A DNA stretch of 64,000 bases from Desulfotignum sp. (GCA_011390635.1 JAABSA010000002.1:308-64307), one strand, 5' to 3'; positions 1-9,524 are shown, numbered from the stretch's first letter. Made by a program: numbers and translations. Notes: a model not told the origin generated them from the letters alone.

Positions 1-156
1 GGCCTTGAACAAACAAGGGTCAGAAGTCAACATGGCGTTGTTTTCCGCTCGACGCTTACAACCATAGCAACCTTACTGATTGAAATGGCTGGTTTGAGGA
101 GAAAACCCCGAAAGAAAAACACTGAACAAATGGAGTTGTTTGCCGCCACAGGATAA
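1..156 (+). CDS. 3' end of an unidentified protein-coding gene (partial, cut by window start)
   Basis: From base 1 the first forward frame stays open for 51 codons and stops with TAA at 154-156. The deduced tail contains a hydrophobic helix-like stretch (about residues 20-31), a basic patch (RRKPRKK) and an acidic/hydrophobic end (EQMELFAATG). I do not recognise the family. The tail is compatible with the C-terminus of a transposase or other mobile-element protein, but nothing in it proves that. No start codon is visible because the gene begins outside the window. A random open frame of this length is quite possible, so confidence is low. Confidence 0.35.
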   Translation, partial: GLEQTRVRSQHGVVFRSTLTTIATLLIEMAGLRRKPRKKNTEQMELFAATG

Positions 157-482
157 CCAAAAGCATACTATAGAAACGGTTTTCAGAGTCTGATTGAATC
201 GGACTGTTGGAGTATTGCCCGAATTTTACACAAGGGCCAAAAAGTGACAATGTCACACAGGCCAAAAACACAGAATCTGGCAAGAATCTGGCAAGTCAGA
301 CAAAACAGACCCTGAAAAATTTATTTTGAAAAATGAAGAAGATTTATAAACCGATCAAATTCTGAACGGTTTCAACACCCTTTTGTAGTGGAAAAATGGT
401 GGACAAATAAATTTTGGTGGACAATGGGTGGACAAAACAAAAAAGGCTTTCAACCCAGAAAGCTGAAAACCCTTGATATTAT
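157..482. other. Non-coding stretch with short repeats, tRNA-proximal
   Basis: No convincing gene is visible between the partial frame at the window start and the tRNA. The stretch holds an 11-bp tandem repeat (GAATCTGGCAA twice, 273-294), a short dyad GTGACA-A-TGTCAC (244-256), two copies of GGCCAAAAA (235-243 and 260-268) and the GGTGGACAA repeats listed separately. Together with its position against the 3' end of a tRNA gene it looks like the border of an integrated or decayed mobile element. Confidence 0.45.
398..435 (+). repeat. Three direct GGTGGACAA repeats (possible integrase arm sites)
   Basis: GGTGGACAA occurs exactly at 398-406, 416-424 and 427-435, about 50 bp from the 3' end of the tRNA-Arg gene. 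Closely spaced short direct repeats flanking a tRNA 3' end are typical of arm-type binding sites of tyrosine recombinases in integrative elements. No integrase gene is visible on this side within the window, so the assignment is inference. Confidence 0.4.
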
Positions 483-559
<77 letters not shown>

Positions 560-708
560 AACAAAAAAATTTTTTACCAGATACACCCTAAAAAGTCCAG
601 CAAAAAATATCGGGACTTCGGGGTTTTTCAAAAATTATTGCTTTAATACAAATCATTAAAATGATATAGTTATCTTTTTTACATCATTTGTTGCTGAAGG
701 TTCATTGA

Positions 709-1674
709 ATGAAAAAAAACGCAGATCAGAAGCATTCTGAAATAGATAAAAAACGCCTGGGCAAAAAAGATTTTCTGCTTCCGGTGCCCAAAGCCAGGGC
801 ATCCAATTCAAAAGCCCTGGTCAAATCAGATCCCATCCAGAGCTATCTGAATGAAATCAACCGGTACAGACTGCTCAATCGGGACGAAGAAATTGAACTG
901 GGCAAGCGCATCCAGGAGGAAGGGGACCAGGAGGCAGCCTATATAATGACCACCTCCAATTTACGCCTGGTGGTGAAGATTGCCCTGGAGTTCCAGCGGA
1001 TCTGGATGCAGAATCTTCTGGACCTTATACAGGAAGGTAACATCGGCCTTGTCCAGGCAGTCAAAAAGTTCAATCCCTATAAAAATGTAAAATTTTCCTA
1101 TTATGCTTCATTCTGGATAAAGGCCTATATCCTCAAATTTATCATGGACAACTGGCGCATGGTCAAAATCGGCACCACCCAAGGCCAGCGCAAACTGTTT
1201 TTCCGGTTGAAAAAAGAAAAACAGCTGCTCATTGAACAGGGATTTGATCCAAAACCAAAGCTTTTGTCCGAACGTCTGGGCGTGTCTGAAAAAGAAGTGA
1301 TGGACATGGACCAGCGCCTGGCCAACTGGGATTTATCCCTTGATGAACCCTTAAAAAATGATTCCAACACCGAACGTATCGAATTTATCAATACAGAATC
1401 AGATTCCTCAGAAGATCAGATGGCAAAAAAAGAAATCGAAGATATCCTGCACACCAAGGTCACTGACTTTAAAACCACCCTCAATGACAGGGAGCTGGAG
1501 ATTTTTGAACGGCGCATTTTTTCTGATTCACCCCAAACCCTCCAGGAGATTGGAGAAGAATACAATATATCCAGAGAACGGGTGCGGCAGATCGAAAACA
1601 ATATCTTAAAAAAAATGAAGGCCTTTTTTAAAAAAGACATGCCGGATTTCGACATGTATGACCACAGTCAATAA
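709..1674 (+). CDS. rpoH: RNA polymerase sigma factor, RpoH (sigma-32) type
   Basis: A 321-residue sigma-70 family protein. Region 1.2 starts near residue 43 (DPIQSYLNEI). Region 2 has the core-binding and -10 segment (LLDLIQEGNIGLVQAVKKF, with FSYYASFWIKAYI following). The segment QRKLFFRLK at about 160-168 is close to the RpoH box (Q-R/K-KLFFNLR) that separates heat-shock sigma factors from other alternative ones. Region 4 has a helix-turn-helix around LQEIGEEYNISRERVRQIE near residues 277-295. It is expected to direct core polymerase to heat-shock-type promoters. The length is slightly above the usual 280-300 because of a lysine-rich N-terminal extension. The two downstream lipoprotein genes follow at once, so they may be co-transcribed. 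Confidence 0.85.
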   Translation: MKKNADQKHSEIDKKRLGKKDFLLPVPKARASNSKALVKSDPIQSYLNEINRYRLLNRDEEIELGKRIQEEGDQEAAYIMTTSNLRLVVKIALEFQRIWMQNLLDLIQEGNIGLVQAVKKFNPYKNVKFSYYASFWIKAYILKFIMDNWRMVKIGTTQGQRKLFFRLKKEKQLLIEQGFDPKPKLLSERLGVSEKEVMDMDQRLANWDLSLDEPLKNDSNTERIEFINTESDSSEDQMAKKEIEDILHTKVTDFKTTLNDRELEIFERRIFSDSPQTLQEIGEEYNISRERVRQIENNILKKMKAFFKKDMPDFDMYDHSQ

Positions 1675-1705
1675 AAGAGCAAAGCAAATAGTGATACCAC
1701 CTTCC

Positions 1706-3490
1706 ATGAAAAAAGTAATTGCCCTTATATGTATACTGGCAGCAGTGCTTGGTTTTTCAGGCTGCAACCAGATCCGCCATGCACCAGCAGTTCAGAAACA
1801 GGCAAACCCTCTGCCGGATGGTGCGCCTGTTTCTGAACAGCCCCTTTCTGCCAGATATTATTATCTTGAATCTGTGATGCTGCACCAGGAGGGTCAGCCT
1901 GGCCCTGCTGCGGCATCCCTTGAAAAAGCCATTGCAGCAGATCCGGAATCCTCATTTTTGCAGCGGGATCTGATCCGGCTGCATTTAGAAATGGGCCAAG
2001 AGGAAAAAGCGCTGGCCATGGCAGAGGAGCTGGCCGTCCGTGACCCGGATGATGTGGATAACCTTCTCATGCTGGTCCGCCTTAATAAAGATACCAACAC
2101 AGAAGACCAATTGCTTTCTTTGATGCAAAAGATTCTGGAACTGGACCCGGAAAACAAGGAAACGTACCTGCGCCTGGGAAAAACATACATGGAAAACCAG
2201 CAGTTTCCCCAGGCTTTGGAATTGTTTTCCCAAATGGCAGACCACCTGCCCCGGTATTATGTGGCCCATTTTTATCTGGGTGAAGCCCATCTTCTTTCCG
2301 GAAACTATAAAGAAGCGCAAGAGGCATTTTTAGAAACCATCCGCCTTGAACCGGATCTGGTTGAACCCCGTTTCAAACTTGTTGAAATCTTCCGGCACAA
2401 GACAGATGATACTGACCATGAAAAAATCCTTACAATATATGAAGAAATCCTGGAAATGGAACCGGACAATGACCGAGCACTGCTGGAATCAGCCCTGATC
2501 TATCACAAGACTGGACAAAAAGACAAAGCAGCAGATCTGTTCACTGCCCTTGGCAGGCAGGCGGCCACCAATTCCCGGCTGATCATGGTGGCGGTGGATA
2601 CCTTTATTGCCCAGAAACGGTATGATGATGCCGTGGTTGTATTTTCCGAACTGCTCAAGGCAGACCCGGACAGCGACAACCTCAATTTTTTCCTGGGGAT
2701 GGCCTATGAATCACAAAAAAAAGCGGATCAGGCCATCCAGCATTATCTCAAGGTGTCTTCCGCACATCCCCAGTATAAAAAAACCCTTTTAACCATAGCA
2801 TTTTTATACCGGGAGATGGGCCGGGAAGAAAAAGCGGTGACATTTCTTGAACAGCACCATGCTAAAAATCCCAAAGACATTGATATCATATCCTATCTTT
2901 CCGCATTTTATGAACAGCAGGGCCGGCTGGAAAAAGCCATGGACCTGCTTGCCAAAGGACTGGCGGATGCACCGGAAAATACGTCTCTTTTGTTCAGGCT
3001 GGGTACCATCCAGGACAAGGCCGGCAAAAAAGAGGCCTGCATTGCCACCATGAAAAAAATCATCGAAATTGATCCTGAGGATGCTTCTGCCCTGAATTAT
3101 CTGGGATATACCTATGCTGACCTGGGCATTCATCTGGACCAGGCAGAGATCCTGATTCAGAAGGCCATGGAAATTAAACCGGAGGACGGTTATATCACTG
3201 ACAGCATGGGATGGGTCTATTTTCAACAAAAAAAATATGAAAACGCGGTCATTTATCTGGAACGGGCTGCTGAACTCACAGACTTTGAATCCATTATTGC
3301 CAGCCACCTGGCAGATGCCTATGTGAAAACCGGCCAGCTGGCCAAAGCCCTGGCGGCGTACCGCAAAGCCCTGGCCAATGCCAAAAAGGAAGATGCCGAC
3401 CTGGTACAGGAGATAACAGAGAAAATCAAAGATCTTGAGCGCCGGTCAGGTAATTCTGATGCCGAAAAAACAGCCCCGGTCACCCCATGA
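1706..3490 (+). CDS. Large tetratricopeptide-repeat lipoprotein
   Basis: A 594-residue protein beginning with a lipoprotein signal: charged MKK, hydrophobic core, and the lipobox LGFSGC with Cys20 as the lipidated residue. The rest is an almost continuous series of 34-residue TPR units (recurring A-x-LL...DP pattern, for example LDPENKETYLRLGKTYMENQ), ending in a Lys/Glu-rich tail. It is expected to sit in the outer-membrane periplasmic leaflet as a protein-binding scaffold. I chose the ATG at 1706 because it places the signal peptide at the very N-terminus. An in-frame ATG at 1658 would overlap the sigma-factor gene and put 16 charged residues before the signal. The end overlaps the next gene by 4 bp. 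Confidence 0.85.
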   Translation: MKKVIALICILAAVLGFSGCNQIRHAPAVQKQANPLPDGAPVSEQPLSARYYYLESVMLHQEGQPGPAAASLEKAIAADPESSFLQRDLIRLHLEMGQEEKALAMAEELAVRDPDDVDNLLMLVRLNKDTNTEDQLLSLMQKILELDPENKETYLRLGKTYMENQQFPQALELFSQMADHLPRYYVAHFYLGEAHLLSGNYKEAQEAFLETIRLEPDLVEPRFKLVEIFRHKTDDTDHEKILTIYEEILEMEPDNDRALLESALIYHKTGQKDKAADLFTALGRQAATNSRLIMVAVDTFIAQKRYDDAVVVFSELLKADPDSDNLNFFLGMAYESQKKADQAIQHYLKVSSAHPQYKKTLLTIAFLYREMGREEKAVTFLEQHHAKNPKDIDIISYLSAFYEQQGRLEKAMDLLAKGLADAPENTSLLFRLGTIQDKAGKKEACIATMKKIIEIDPEDASALNYLGYTYADLGIHLDQAEILIQKAMEIKPEDGYITDSMGWVYFQQKKYENAVIYLERAAELTDFESIIASHLADAYVKTGQLAKALAAYRKALANAKKEDADLVQEITEKIKDLERRSGNSDAEKTAPVTP

Positions 3491-4248
3491 AAAGATCCCC
3501 TGCCTTACTTTTTGTGTTCATCCTCTCAACAACCATCTGTATGGCAGGTTGCGGACTGCCAAGGCCCCAAACCGATCCATCCCTGGACAAGGCCGCATGG
3601 CAAGCTGCCCGGGACCTCAGATCCATGAACCAGGAGATTCAGACCAGCAAAGGAACCGGCAAAGTACGCCTGGAATCCCCCGGCGGGATCCAGACATACC
3701 AGATCGCCTGGGCTGCCCGGGCCCCCAACCGTGTGCGCATTACCTTTACAGCCTCGGGCCATCCGGTGGAAACCATTGCAGCAGACGGCAGCCGGGTTAC
3801 CTTCCTTTCCCATACCGGCCAACACAAACCCCATACCCCGGCCGCAGATGATCCTGACCTGGAACCCTATACCCGGGTGCCGGTCCGGCTTTCAGACCTT
3901 ATCTCCCTGCTGCTGGGACAAATCCCGGTCCAAAACTTTGATGATGCCTGGTTTGTACCAGGGGATCAGTCACGGATACTGCTGCGCAAAAATTTTCGGT
4001 CCTACTCCCAGGAACTGATCCTGGAACCAGACAATACCATCCGGTTGCTGCGGCTGCTGGACAGAGAGGATGTTGTTCGCTGGGAAATCCACTACCATGC
4101 CTTTGATACCATGGACAAAAAAAAAATCCCGGTCCACATGACCATCACTAACGGAGAACACCGGAAAGCGCATGTCACCATCACCCGTTTCTGGCCAAAT
4201 GTCCCGGTAAAAGAATCGGTTTTCCAGTTGACACGAACCGGATCATGA
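3487..4248 (+). CDS. Outer-membrane lipoprotein, LolB-like
   Basis: A 253-residue protein with a lipoprotein signal peptide and lipobox MAGC (Cys22). The mature part begins with the pattern TSKGTGKVRLESPGG and alternates strands, as in the LolB/LppX-like beta-barrel fold that carries lipoproteins or other lipids. The start ATG overlaps the stop of the TPR lipoprotein (ATGA), which indicates translational coupling. LolB has little sequence conservation, so the assignment rests on signal, size and fold-like pattern. An uncharacterised DUF4292-type lipoprotein is the main alternative. Confidence 0.6.
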   Translation: MKRSPALLFVFILSTTICMAGCGLPRPQTDPSLDKAAWQAARDLRSMNQEIQTSKGTGKVRLESPGGIQTYQIAWAARAPNRVRITFTASGHPVETIAADGSRVTFLSHTGQHKPHTPAADDPDLEPYTRVPVRLSDLISLLLGQIPVQNFDDAWFVPGDQSRILLRKNFRSYSQELILEPDNTIRLLRLLDREDVVRWEIHYHAFDTMDKKKIPVHMTITNGEHRKAHVTITRFWPNVPVKESVFQLTRTGS

Positions 4249-4321
4249 CAATAATTGGGGGTGGTTTCAAAACAGCGTCTGATTTCAACCACGGATTTCT
4301 CAAAAGGAGATACAAAATACA

Positions 4322-5191
4322 ATGATTCACGACAGCGTAGACAAAGCAAAAAAACCCAAAGGGTGTCCTTCCCAGGGAGGGGATATGGCCGGAAAACAAC
4401 AGGAACAGCAGGCCATGATCAAGGCATCCCTGGGCCGGATAAAACATAAAATTTTCGTGCTCTCAGGCAAGGGTGGTGTGGGCAAAAGCTCCGTATCCGC
4501 CAACCTGGCGGCTGTGTTGTCCAAAAAAGGATACAGGACCGGGCTTATGGATGTGGATGTCCATGGACCGTCCATTGCCCATATGCTGGGACTCACCGAA
4601 CTGCTGGACATCACAGAAGACCAGCAGCGTCTGATCCCCAAACAGGTGAATGAAAACCTCAAAGTGGTATCTGTCCAGGCCTTGATGCAGGACAAGGACC
4701 AGGCCATCATATGGCGGGGTCCTGCCAAAGCCGGCATGATCCAGCAGTTTGTGGGCATGGTGGACTGGGGGGAACTGGATTTTTTGATCATTGACGCCCC
4801 TCCCGGTACCGGTGATGAACCCCTAACCGTAGTCCAGACTATTCCCGAAGCCCTGGGCGTGATTGTAACCACCCCCCAGGAAGTGGCCCTGGCAGACATC
4901 AGAAAATCCATATCCTTCTGCAAGACCGTGAAACTCAAAACCTTAGGGATTGTGGAAAACATGTCCGGTTTCAAATGTCCCCACTGCAATGAACCCATTG
5001 ATCTGTTCATGCACGGGGGCGGTGAAAGAACTGCCAGAGAACAGGGTCTTACGTTTCTGGGCTCCATTCCCTTTGACACCGGGGTGGTGGCCTCGGGAGA
5101 CCAGGGGGTTCCCATCATGTTCCAGGATAAAGAAACCCCTTTTACCAAGGCATTTTCCACAGTGGTGGACAATATCATCAAACAATTGTAA
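4322..5191 (+). CDS. mrp: Mrp/NBP35 family iron-sulfur cluster carrier ATPase
   Basis: A 289-residue P-loop ATPase. The deviant Walker A motif GKGGVGKS lies at about residues 49-56, followed by the MDVDVHGPS signature and the Walker B region DFLIIDAPPGTGDE. A CPHC pair at about 219-222 is the cysteine motif that bridges an Fe-S cluster in dimers of this family. The role is assembly and delivery of Fe-S clusters in the cytoplasm, a large need in an anaerobe rich in Fe-S enzymes. The start has an upstream AAGGAGAT with rather long spacing. An ATG at 4385 directly after GGGAGGGGAT is an alternative start that would remove the Cys-containing N-terminal leader. Confidence 0.93.
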   Translation: MIHDSVDKAKKPKGCPSQGGDMAGKQQEQQAMIKASLGRIKHKIFVLSGKGGVGKSSVSANLAAVLSKKGYRTGLMDVDVHGPSIAHMLGLTELLDITEDQQRLIPKQVNENLKVVSVQALMQDKDQAIIWRGPAKAGMIQQFVGMVDWGELDFLIIDAPPGTGDEPLTVVQTIPEALGVIVTTPQEVALADIRKSISFCKTVKLKTLGIVENMSGFKCPHCNEPIDLFMHGGGERTAREQGLTFLGSIPFDTGVVASGDQGVPIMFQDKETPFTKAFSTVVDNIIKQL

Positions 5192-5248
5192 TCCTATAAC
5201 CTGATTTTCAGATATGCAGTGATGAAAAGCCGGTTATAAGTCATAAAG

Positions 5249-6424
5249 GTGCCTTTGGATGACCATCTGAAAAAAGCCAGAGAACTGCTGCAGCTCCTGA
5301 ATCATAAGGAAAAGGGGTCGTTGCGTTCTCTGGCCTGTTTTTCCCGATCCGCTGTCCGGCGGCATGGAGAAAAACTGGCCCACAATGAATACCGCCAGGC
5401 CTTCAGCCAGGATGCAGATCGGATACTCAACTCTCTTGCCTTTACCCGGTATATCGACAAAACACAGGTATTTTCTCTGATCCGCAATGATCATCTCACC
5501 CACCGGGTGCTCCATGTGCAGCTGCTCTCCCGTGTGGCCAGAACCGCAGGCCGCTACCTGGGCCTTAACCAGGACCTTATCGAGGCAGCCAGCCTGGGCC
5601 ATGACATCGGCCACCCTCCGTTCGGCCATGACGGGGAAAGATTTTTGTCCCGATTGACCCATGCCAGCGGGGCCGGCTATTTTCACCACAACATCCAGAG
5701 CATCCAGTTTCTGGACAGGATTGAGCGAAAAGGAATGGGGTGGAACCTGAGTCTTCAGACCCTGGATGCCATTTTGTGCCATGACGGGGAAACCCATATC
5801 CAGCAACTGACCCCTGTGCAGCACCGAACCTTCGGGGACCTGGACCGGATAATCCAGGATTTTCAAACCAAAGAACAATGTAACGCAGTTCCCATGACCC
5901 TGGAAGGGTGCGTAGTGCGCATGGCCGATACCATCAGCTACATCGGCCGGGACCTGGAAGACGGCATCCGCCTGGGGCTGGTCAAACGGAATCAGATTCC
6001 GGCAGTATGCCAAAAAAAACTGGGTACCACCAACGGCACCATCGTGTTCAACCTGGTGACCGATCTGATTGCCACCAGCCTGGACCAACCCTTTGTGGGG
6101 TTTTCAGATGAGATTGCCCGGGCCCTTGAAACCCTTAAGGTTTTCAATTACCGCCATATCTACAAAAATCCGGCCATCAAGCGCCACCTGGCATCCATTG
6201 GCGCCATATACGATCATCTGTTTCACCAGTATCTGGAAGACCTTGCAACAGAAAACCTGTCATCGGCCATATTCACCCAGTTTCTGGCGGACATGGCCGC
6301 CCCCTATTGCCGGAACCATTCGCCTGCCCAGATGGTGCGGGACTTCATCTCCGGCATGACCGATTCCTATTTTATCCGCCAGGCCCCGGCCCATCTGCGG
6401 CCTGAACCAGTGGACCATGTTTGA
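5249..6424 (+). CDS. dGTP triphosphohydrolase-like HD-domain protein
   Basis: A 391-residue HD-superfamily phosphohydrolase starting with GTG. The N-terminal part has the dGTPase signature RHGEKLAHNEYR-like region. His85 lies in THRVLH, and the HD pair is at 118-119 in LGHDIGHPPFGHDGE, which is diagnostic of the Dgt family. The family hydrolyses dGTP (or dNTPs) to the nucleoside and tripolyphosphate and acts in dNTP pool control. Length fits the shorter Dgt-like proteins (YfbR/Dgt type 2). The end overlaps the next gene by 8 bp, so the two are probably translated together. Confidence 0.88.
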   Translation: MPLDDHLKKARELLQLLNHKEKGSLRSLACFSRSAVRRHGEKLAHNEYRQAFSQDADRILNSLAFTRYIDKTQVFSLIRNDHLTHRVLHVQLLSRVARTAGRYLGLNQDLIEAASLGHDIGHPPFGHDGERFLSRLTHASGAGYFHHNIQSIQFLDRIERKGMGWNLSLQTLDAILCHDGETHIQQLTPVQHRTFGDLDRIIQDFQTKEQCNAVPMTLEGCVVRMADTISYIGRDLEDGIRLGLVKRNQIPAVCQKKLGTTNGTIVFNLVTDLIATSLDQPFVGFSDEIARALETLKVFNYRHIYKNPAIKRHLASIGAIYDHLFHQYLEDLATENLSSAIFTQFLADMAAPYCRNHSPAQMVRDFISGMTDSYFIRQAPAHLRPEPVDHV

Positions 6425-7142
6425 AAACAGGACTATCTACCGACAGCAGCACCGCAAAAAAGGCCTGACATCCTTTGAAATCACAGTGCAGGAAACCAAC
6501 CTGCACATCCAGGCACAAACAGACCTGTCCCACCGGGCCATCCAGGCGGTGCAGCACTGCCGGCAGCAGATTGAAGCCCATATCCGGCAGGATCCAAAAT
6601 TTGCCGACGCACTGGTGCCGGTGCCGGTCCCGAATACCGCCCCACAGGTGATACAGGAGATGGCACGGGCCGCCGAGATAACGAAAGTCGGCCCCATGGC
6701 AGCCGTGGCCGGAGCAGTGGCCCGGGCCTGCGGTCAACACCTGCTGCACTGGTCCTCCGAAGTGATCGTGGAAAACGGGGGCGATATCTTTGTCTGCTCT
6801 GGAACCGACACGGTATTCACCATTTTTGCGGGCGCCTCACCCCTGAGCCTGACCACCGGCATCCAGGTGCCAAAACAGGACAGCGCCTTCGGGGTGTGCA
6901 CCTCATCAGGGACCTTCGGGCACTCCAAAAGCTTTGGCAAAGCCGACGCGGTCATGGTCATGGCCCCATCCTGCCTGCTGGCGGATGCAGCTGCCACGGC
7001 CCTGGCCAACCAGGTCCGGACCGGTGAAGATATCCCCAAAACCCTTGATGCCGGCAAAGCCATCCCGGGGATACAGGGACTGGTGATCATCCTTGGTTCT
7101 CAGATCGGGCTTTGGGGAAACCTGAAGCTGGTGCGTGTGTGA
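6417..7142 (+). CDS. UPF0280 family protein
   Basis: A 241-residue protein with the features of the UPF0280 family: an RKKGLTSFEITVQETNLHI-like N-terminus, the central segment GPMAAVAGAVA, VENGGDIFV, and the FGVCTSSGTFGHS stretch. Members are common in methanogens and sulfate reducers and are related in fold to ApbE flavin transferases, but no activity is firmly established. It overlaps the Dgt-like gene by 8 bp. It ends 25 bp before the convergent hutH stop, and I see no clear terminator hairpin between them. Confidence 0.82.
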   Translation: MFENRTIYRQQHRKKGLTSFEITVQETNLHIQAQTDLSHRAIQAVQHCRQQIEAHIRQDPKFADALVPVPVPNTAPQVIQEMARAAEITKVGPMAAVAGAVARACGQHLLHWSSEVIVENGGDIFVCSGTDTVFTIFAGASPLSLTTGIQVPKQDSAFGVCTSSGTFGHSKSFGKADAVMVMAPSCLLADAAATALANQVRTGEDIPKTLDAGKAIPGIQGLVIILGSQIGLWGNLKLVRV

Positions 7143-7167
7143 GCAGCAACAAATTTCGGGTAGCGCC

Positions 7168-8703
7168 TTAATACAGTTTTCCCACGGCAGATTCTACCGC
7201 CTTCACAATCACCCCCTTTTCCAGCAGGGCTTTGACCGTGGCAATGTCTTTGGACAAAAGCCGGTCCTCTTTCATGTAATCCACATGCTGTCGAATGGTC
7301 TCATAAGCTGCCAGGGTACCGTCCCCTGCCTTGATATTGGTGAACAGGTCGATGGCCTGGGCCCCGCACAGCAGTTCAATGGCAATGACCTCTTCGGTAT
7401 TTTGTACAATATCCCGGCATTTTCTGGCGGCAAATGCGCCCATGGACACATGGTCTTCCTTGTTGGCCGAGGTAGGAATGGAATCAACCGATGCCGGATG
7501 GGCCAGCACTTTGTTTTCAGATACCAAGGCTGCGGCGGCATACTGGGCGATCATATAACCGGAATTCAATCCCCCGTCCTCCACTAAAAATGCGGGCAGA
7601 CCTGACAGATAGGGATTTACAAGACGTTCGATGCGCCGTTCGGATATATTGGCCAGCTCTGCTATGGCAATGCCCAAAAAATCACAGGCCAGTGCCAGGG
7701 GCTGGCCGTGGAAGTTGCCACCGGATAAAAATTCCTCGGAATCGGGAAAAATCAAGGGATTTTCAGTGGAACTGTTCATTTCCACCCGGATCACCTTGTC
7801 CACATAGGCAAAGGTATCCCAAGATGCCCCATGGACCTGGGGAGAACATCTCAGGGTATAGGCGTCCTGGACCCGGGAACAGTCTTCATGGGAGGAAATA
7901 ATCTCGGAATTCTGCGTAATCTTGAGCATGTTCTGGGCTGCCAGTATCTGGCCCTGGTGGGGCCGGGCCTGATGAATCCTGGGGTCAAAGGCGGCCCTGG
8001 TGCCCATGAGGGTTTCCAGGCTCATGGAAGCGGCAATGTCGGCGTGCTTGCACAGATTCAGGGCATCATGCAGGGCGAGGCACCCTAAGGCAATCATGAA
8101 CTGGGTGCCATTAATCAATGCCAGGCCTTCTCCGGCTGCCAGCTCCATCGGTTTCATGGACCGGGATGCCAACGCCTGTGCACCGGTCATACGGATACCG
8201 TCCACAAAGGCCTCGCCTTCTCCAATGAGCACCAAAGACAGATGGGCCATGGGCACCAGGTCCCCGCTGGCACCAACAGACCCTTTTTCCGGCACCAAAG
8301 GCACAATGCCACAATTGAGCATGTCGGCCAGCATCTCAATGGTGTGAAGGCGCAGTCCGGAATTGCCCCGGCAAAAATCATTGACCCGCAGGGCTATCAT
8401 GGCCCGGACCACGTCATCTGCCATGTGGTTTCCCATGCCGGCGGCATGGGAGAACAAAATTTTTTTCTGCAGCCGTTTGGTATCTGCCAGAGAAATGGTG
8501 ACATCAGACAAGGCCCCGAACCCGGTGGTTACCCCGTAAATGCGCTCCCCGTTGTTCACCCATCTGTCCACCAGAATCCTGGCCTTTTTAATACGGCTTT
8601 CCGATGATACGGAAATGGCAATATCTTTGCCGTTTCTGGCGATATCCACCAGTTCTTCCAATTGGAAATGTTCCCCGTCAAGTATAATGGTCTGCTTATC
8701 CAT
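7168..8703 (-). CDS. hutH: Histidine ammonia-lyase
   Basis: A 511-residue enzyme that converts L-histidine to trans-urocanate and ammonia, the first step of the Hut pathway. The electrophilic MIO cofactor forms from Ala-Ser-Gly at residues 145-147 (VGASGDL). The catalytic tyrosine is Tyr56 (YGVTTGFG). The selectivity pair Ser-His at 85-86 (LFSHAAG) is the one typical of histidine-specific members rather than Phe/Leu or His/Leu. A good ribosome site (GAGGAAAAACC) precedes the ATG. The start overlaps the end of hutC by 8 bp, so regulator and enzyme form one transcript. Compare the second MIO enzyme at 40218-41840, which has a different signature. Confidence 0.97.
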   Translation of the reverse strand: MDKQTIILDGEHFQLEELVDIARNGKDIAISVSSESRIKKARILVDRWVNNGERIYGVTTGFGALSDVTISLADTKRLQKKILFSHAAGMGNHMADDVVRAMIALRVNDFCRGNSGLRLHTIEMLADMLNCGIVPLVPEKGSVGASGDLVPMAHLSLVLIGEGEAFVDGIRMTGAQALASRSMKPMELAAGEGLALINGTQFMIALGCLALHDALNLCKHADIAASMSLETLMGTRAAFDPRIHQARPHQGQILAAQNMLKITQNSEIISSHEDCSRVQDAYTLRCSPQVHGASWDTFAYVDKVIRVEMNSSTENPLIFPDSEEFLSGGNFHGQPLALACDFLGIAIAELANISERRIERLVNPYLSGLPAFLVEDGGLNSGYMIAQYAAAALVSENKVLAHPASVDSIPTSANKEDHVSMGAFAARKCRDIVQNTEEVIAIELLCGAQAIDLFTNIKAGDGTLAAYETIRQHVDYMKEDRLLSKDIATVKALLEKGVIVKAVESAVGKLY

Positions 8704-9427
8704 TGGTTTTTCCTCTGTTGAATTTTCCCTTGAGTTTATACCGAGATCCCGGTGAAATCATGGTGCTGAAGGTAGCAACCCGGTCAAAAGACCAGGTGCG
8801 CCGGGTCAGGCACAGGCAGGGCTCGGTGGCGCTGATCTGTAAATGGCTGCGCACATGGGAAGGACAGCGCACTGCCTCGATCACATGTTCCGCCTCCTGG
8901 ACAGGAGCCGCACCAAGCAGGTAATCACTGGGGGTGATCTTTGTATAATCCTGTGCAAGATAATCCGGGGCTACTTCAGGATTGATGAAGCGTTCTGAAT
9001 ACTGCACCCCCACCCCCCGGTCCTTGTGAAGCAGGATGGAATGAAAAACAGGATTGTCCGCCGACAACCCCATTTTGGCTGCAATGTCGGGGGTGGGGGT
9101 TTCTTTTTTCAGCAGCAGCACCTCGCAGGAATGGATGCCGCCCCAGTCGGCTATTTCTTTGGCAATGCTTTTGATTTCCAAAAGCGCTGCATCCGGCTTG
9201 GGCCGGGCCACAAAGGTGCCTACCCCCTGGATCCGGATGATGCGGTTTTCTTCGCTCAATTCCTTGAGTGCGCGGTTGGCGGTCATGCGGGATGCGGCAA
9301 ACATGGTGGCCAGCTGTGTTTCCGAGGGCACCCGGTCATCGGGCTGTAGTTTTCCCGAATCCATTTGGGTGACAAGGTGTTGCTTGATACGGCTGTACAA
9401 TGCAATGGGACGTGTTGATGTTTTCAC
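8696..9427 (-). CDS. hutC: GntR-family histidine-utilization repressor HutC
   Basis: A 243-residue regulator. The N-terminal winged helix (YSRIKQHLVTQMDSGKL, PSETQLATMFAASRMTANRALKEL) is GntR type. The C-terminal UTRA ligand-binding domain runs from about residue 90 to the end. In known systems HutC represses hut genes and is released by urocanate. It is transcribed away from hutU and overlaps hutH by 8 bp. A palindrome of HutC type lies in the divergent region, which supports the assignment. Confidence 0.92.
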   Translation of the reverse strand: MKTSTRPIALYSRIKQHLVTQMDSGKLQPDDRVPSETQLATMFAASRMTANRALKELSEENRIIRIQGVGTFVARPKPDAALLEIKSIAKEIADWGGIHSCEVLLLKKETPTPDIAAKMGLSADNPVFHSILLHKDRGVGVQYSERFINPEVAPDYLAQDYTKITPSDYLLGAAPVQEAEHVIEAVRCPSHVRSHLQISATEPCLCLTRRTWSFDRVATFSTMISPGSRYKLKGKFNRGKTNG

Positions 9428-9455
9428 TGTTGATCCTATATGGTTGGTACAGGGA

Positions 9456-9511
9456 TATGAGGGGTGACGTCAAGATGGAAAATTTCCGGTTTGCCATGCT
9501 CACTCCTCATA
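9456..9511. promoter_or_regulatory. Nested dyad symmetry in the hutC-hutU divergent region
   Basis: TATGAGGGGTGA (9456-9467) and TCACTCCTCATA (9500-9511) form a 12-bp inverted repeat with one mismatch. Almost at its centre lies the palindrome GGAAA-A-TTTCC (9477-9487). The structure is separate from the HutC-type operator 30 bp further on. It sits just upstream of hutC and could bind a second regulator or serve hutC autoregulation. Function is inferred from symmetry and position only. Confidence 0.4.
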
Positions 9512-9524
9512 CCCCAAAAAACCC

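Noticed and set aside
273-294. Possible CRISPR or satellite repeat
   Set aside because: Only two adjacent 11-bp copies with no spacers; no CRISPR-like array or cas gene is seen anywhere in the window.
5195-5238. Terminator between mrp and the dGTPase-like gene
   Set aside because: TATAACC/GGTTATA is a perfect 7-bp inverted repeat, but the stem is AT-rich with a 30-nt loop and no T-run, so termination is not supported.
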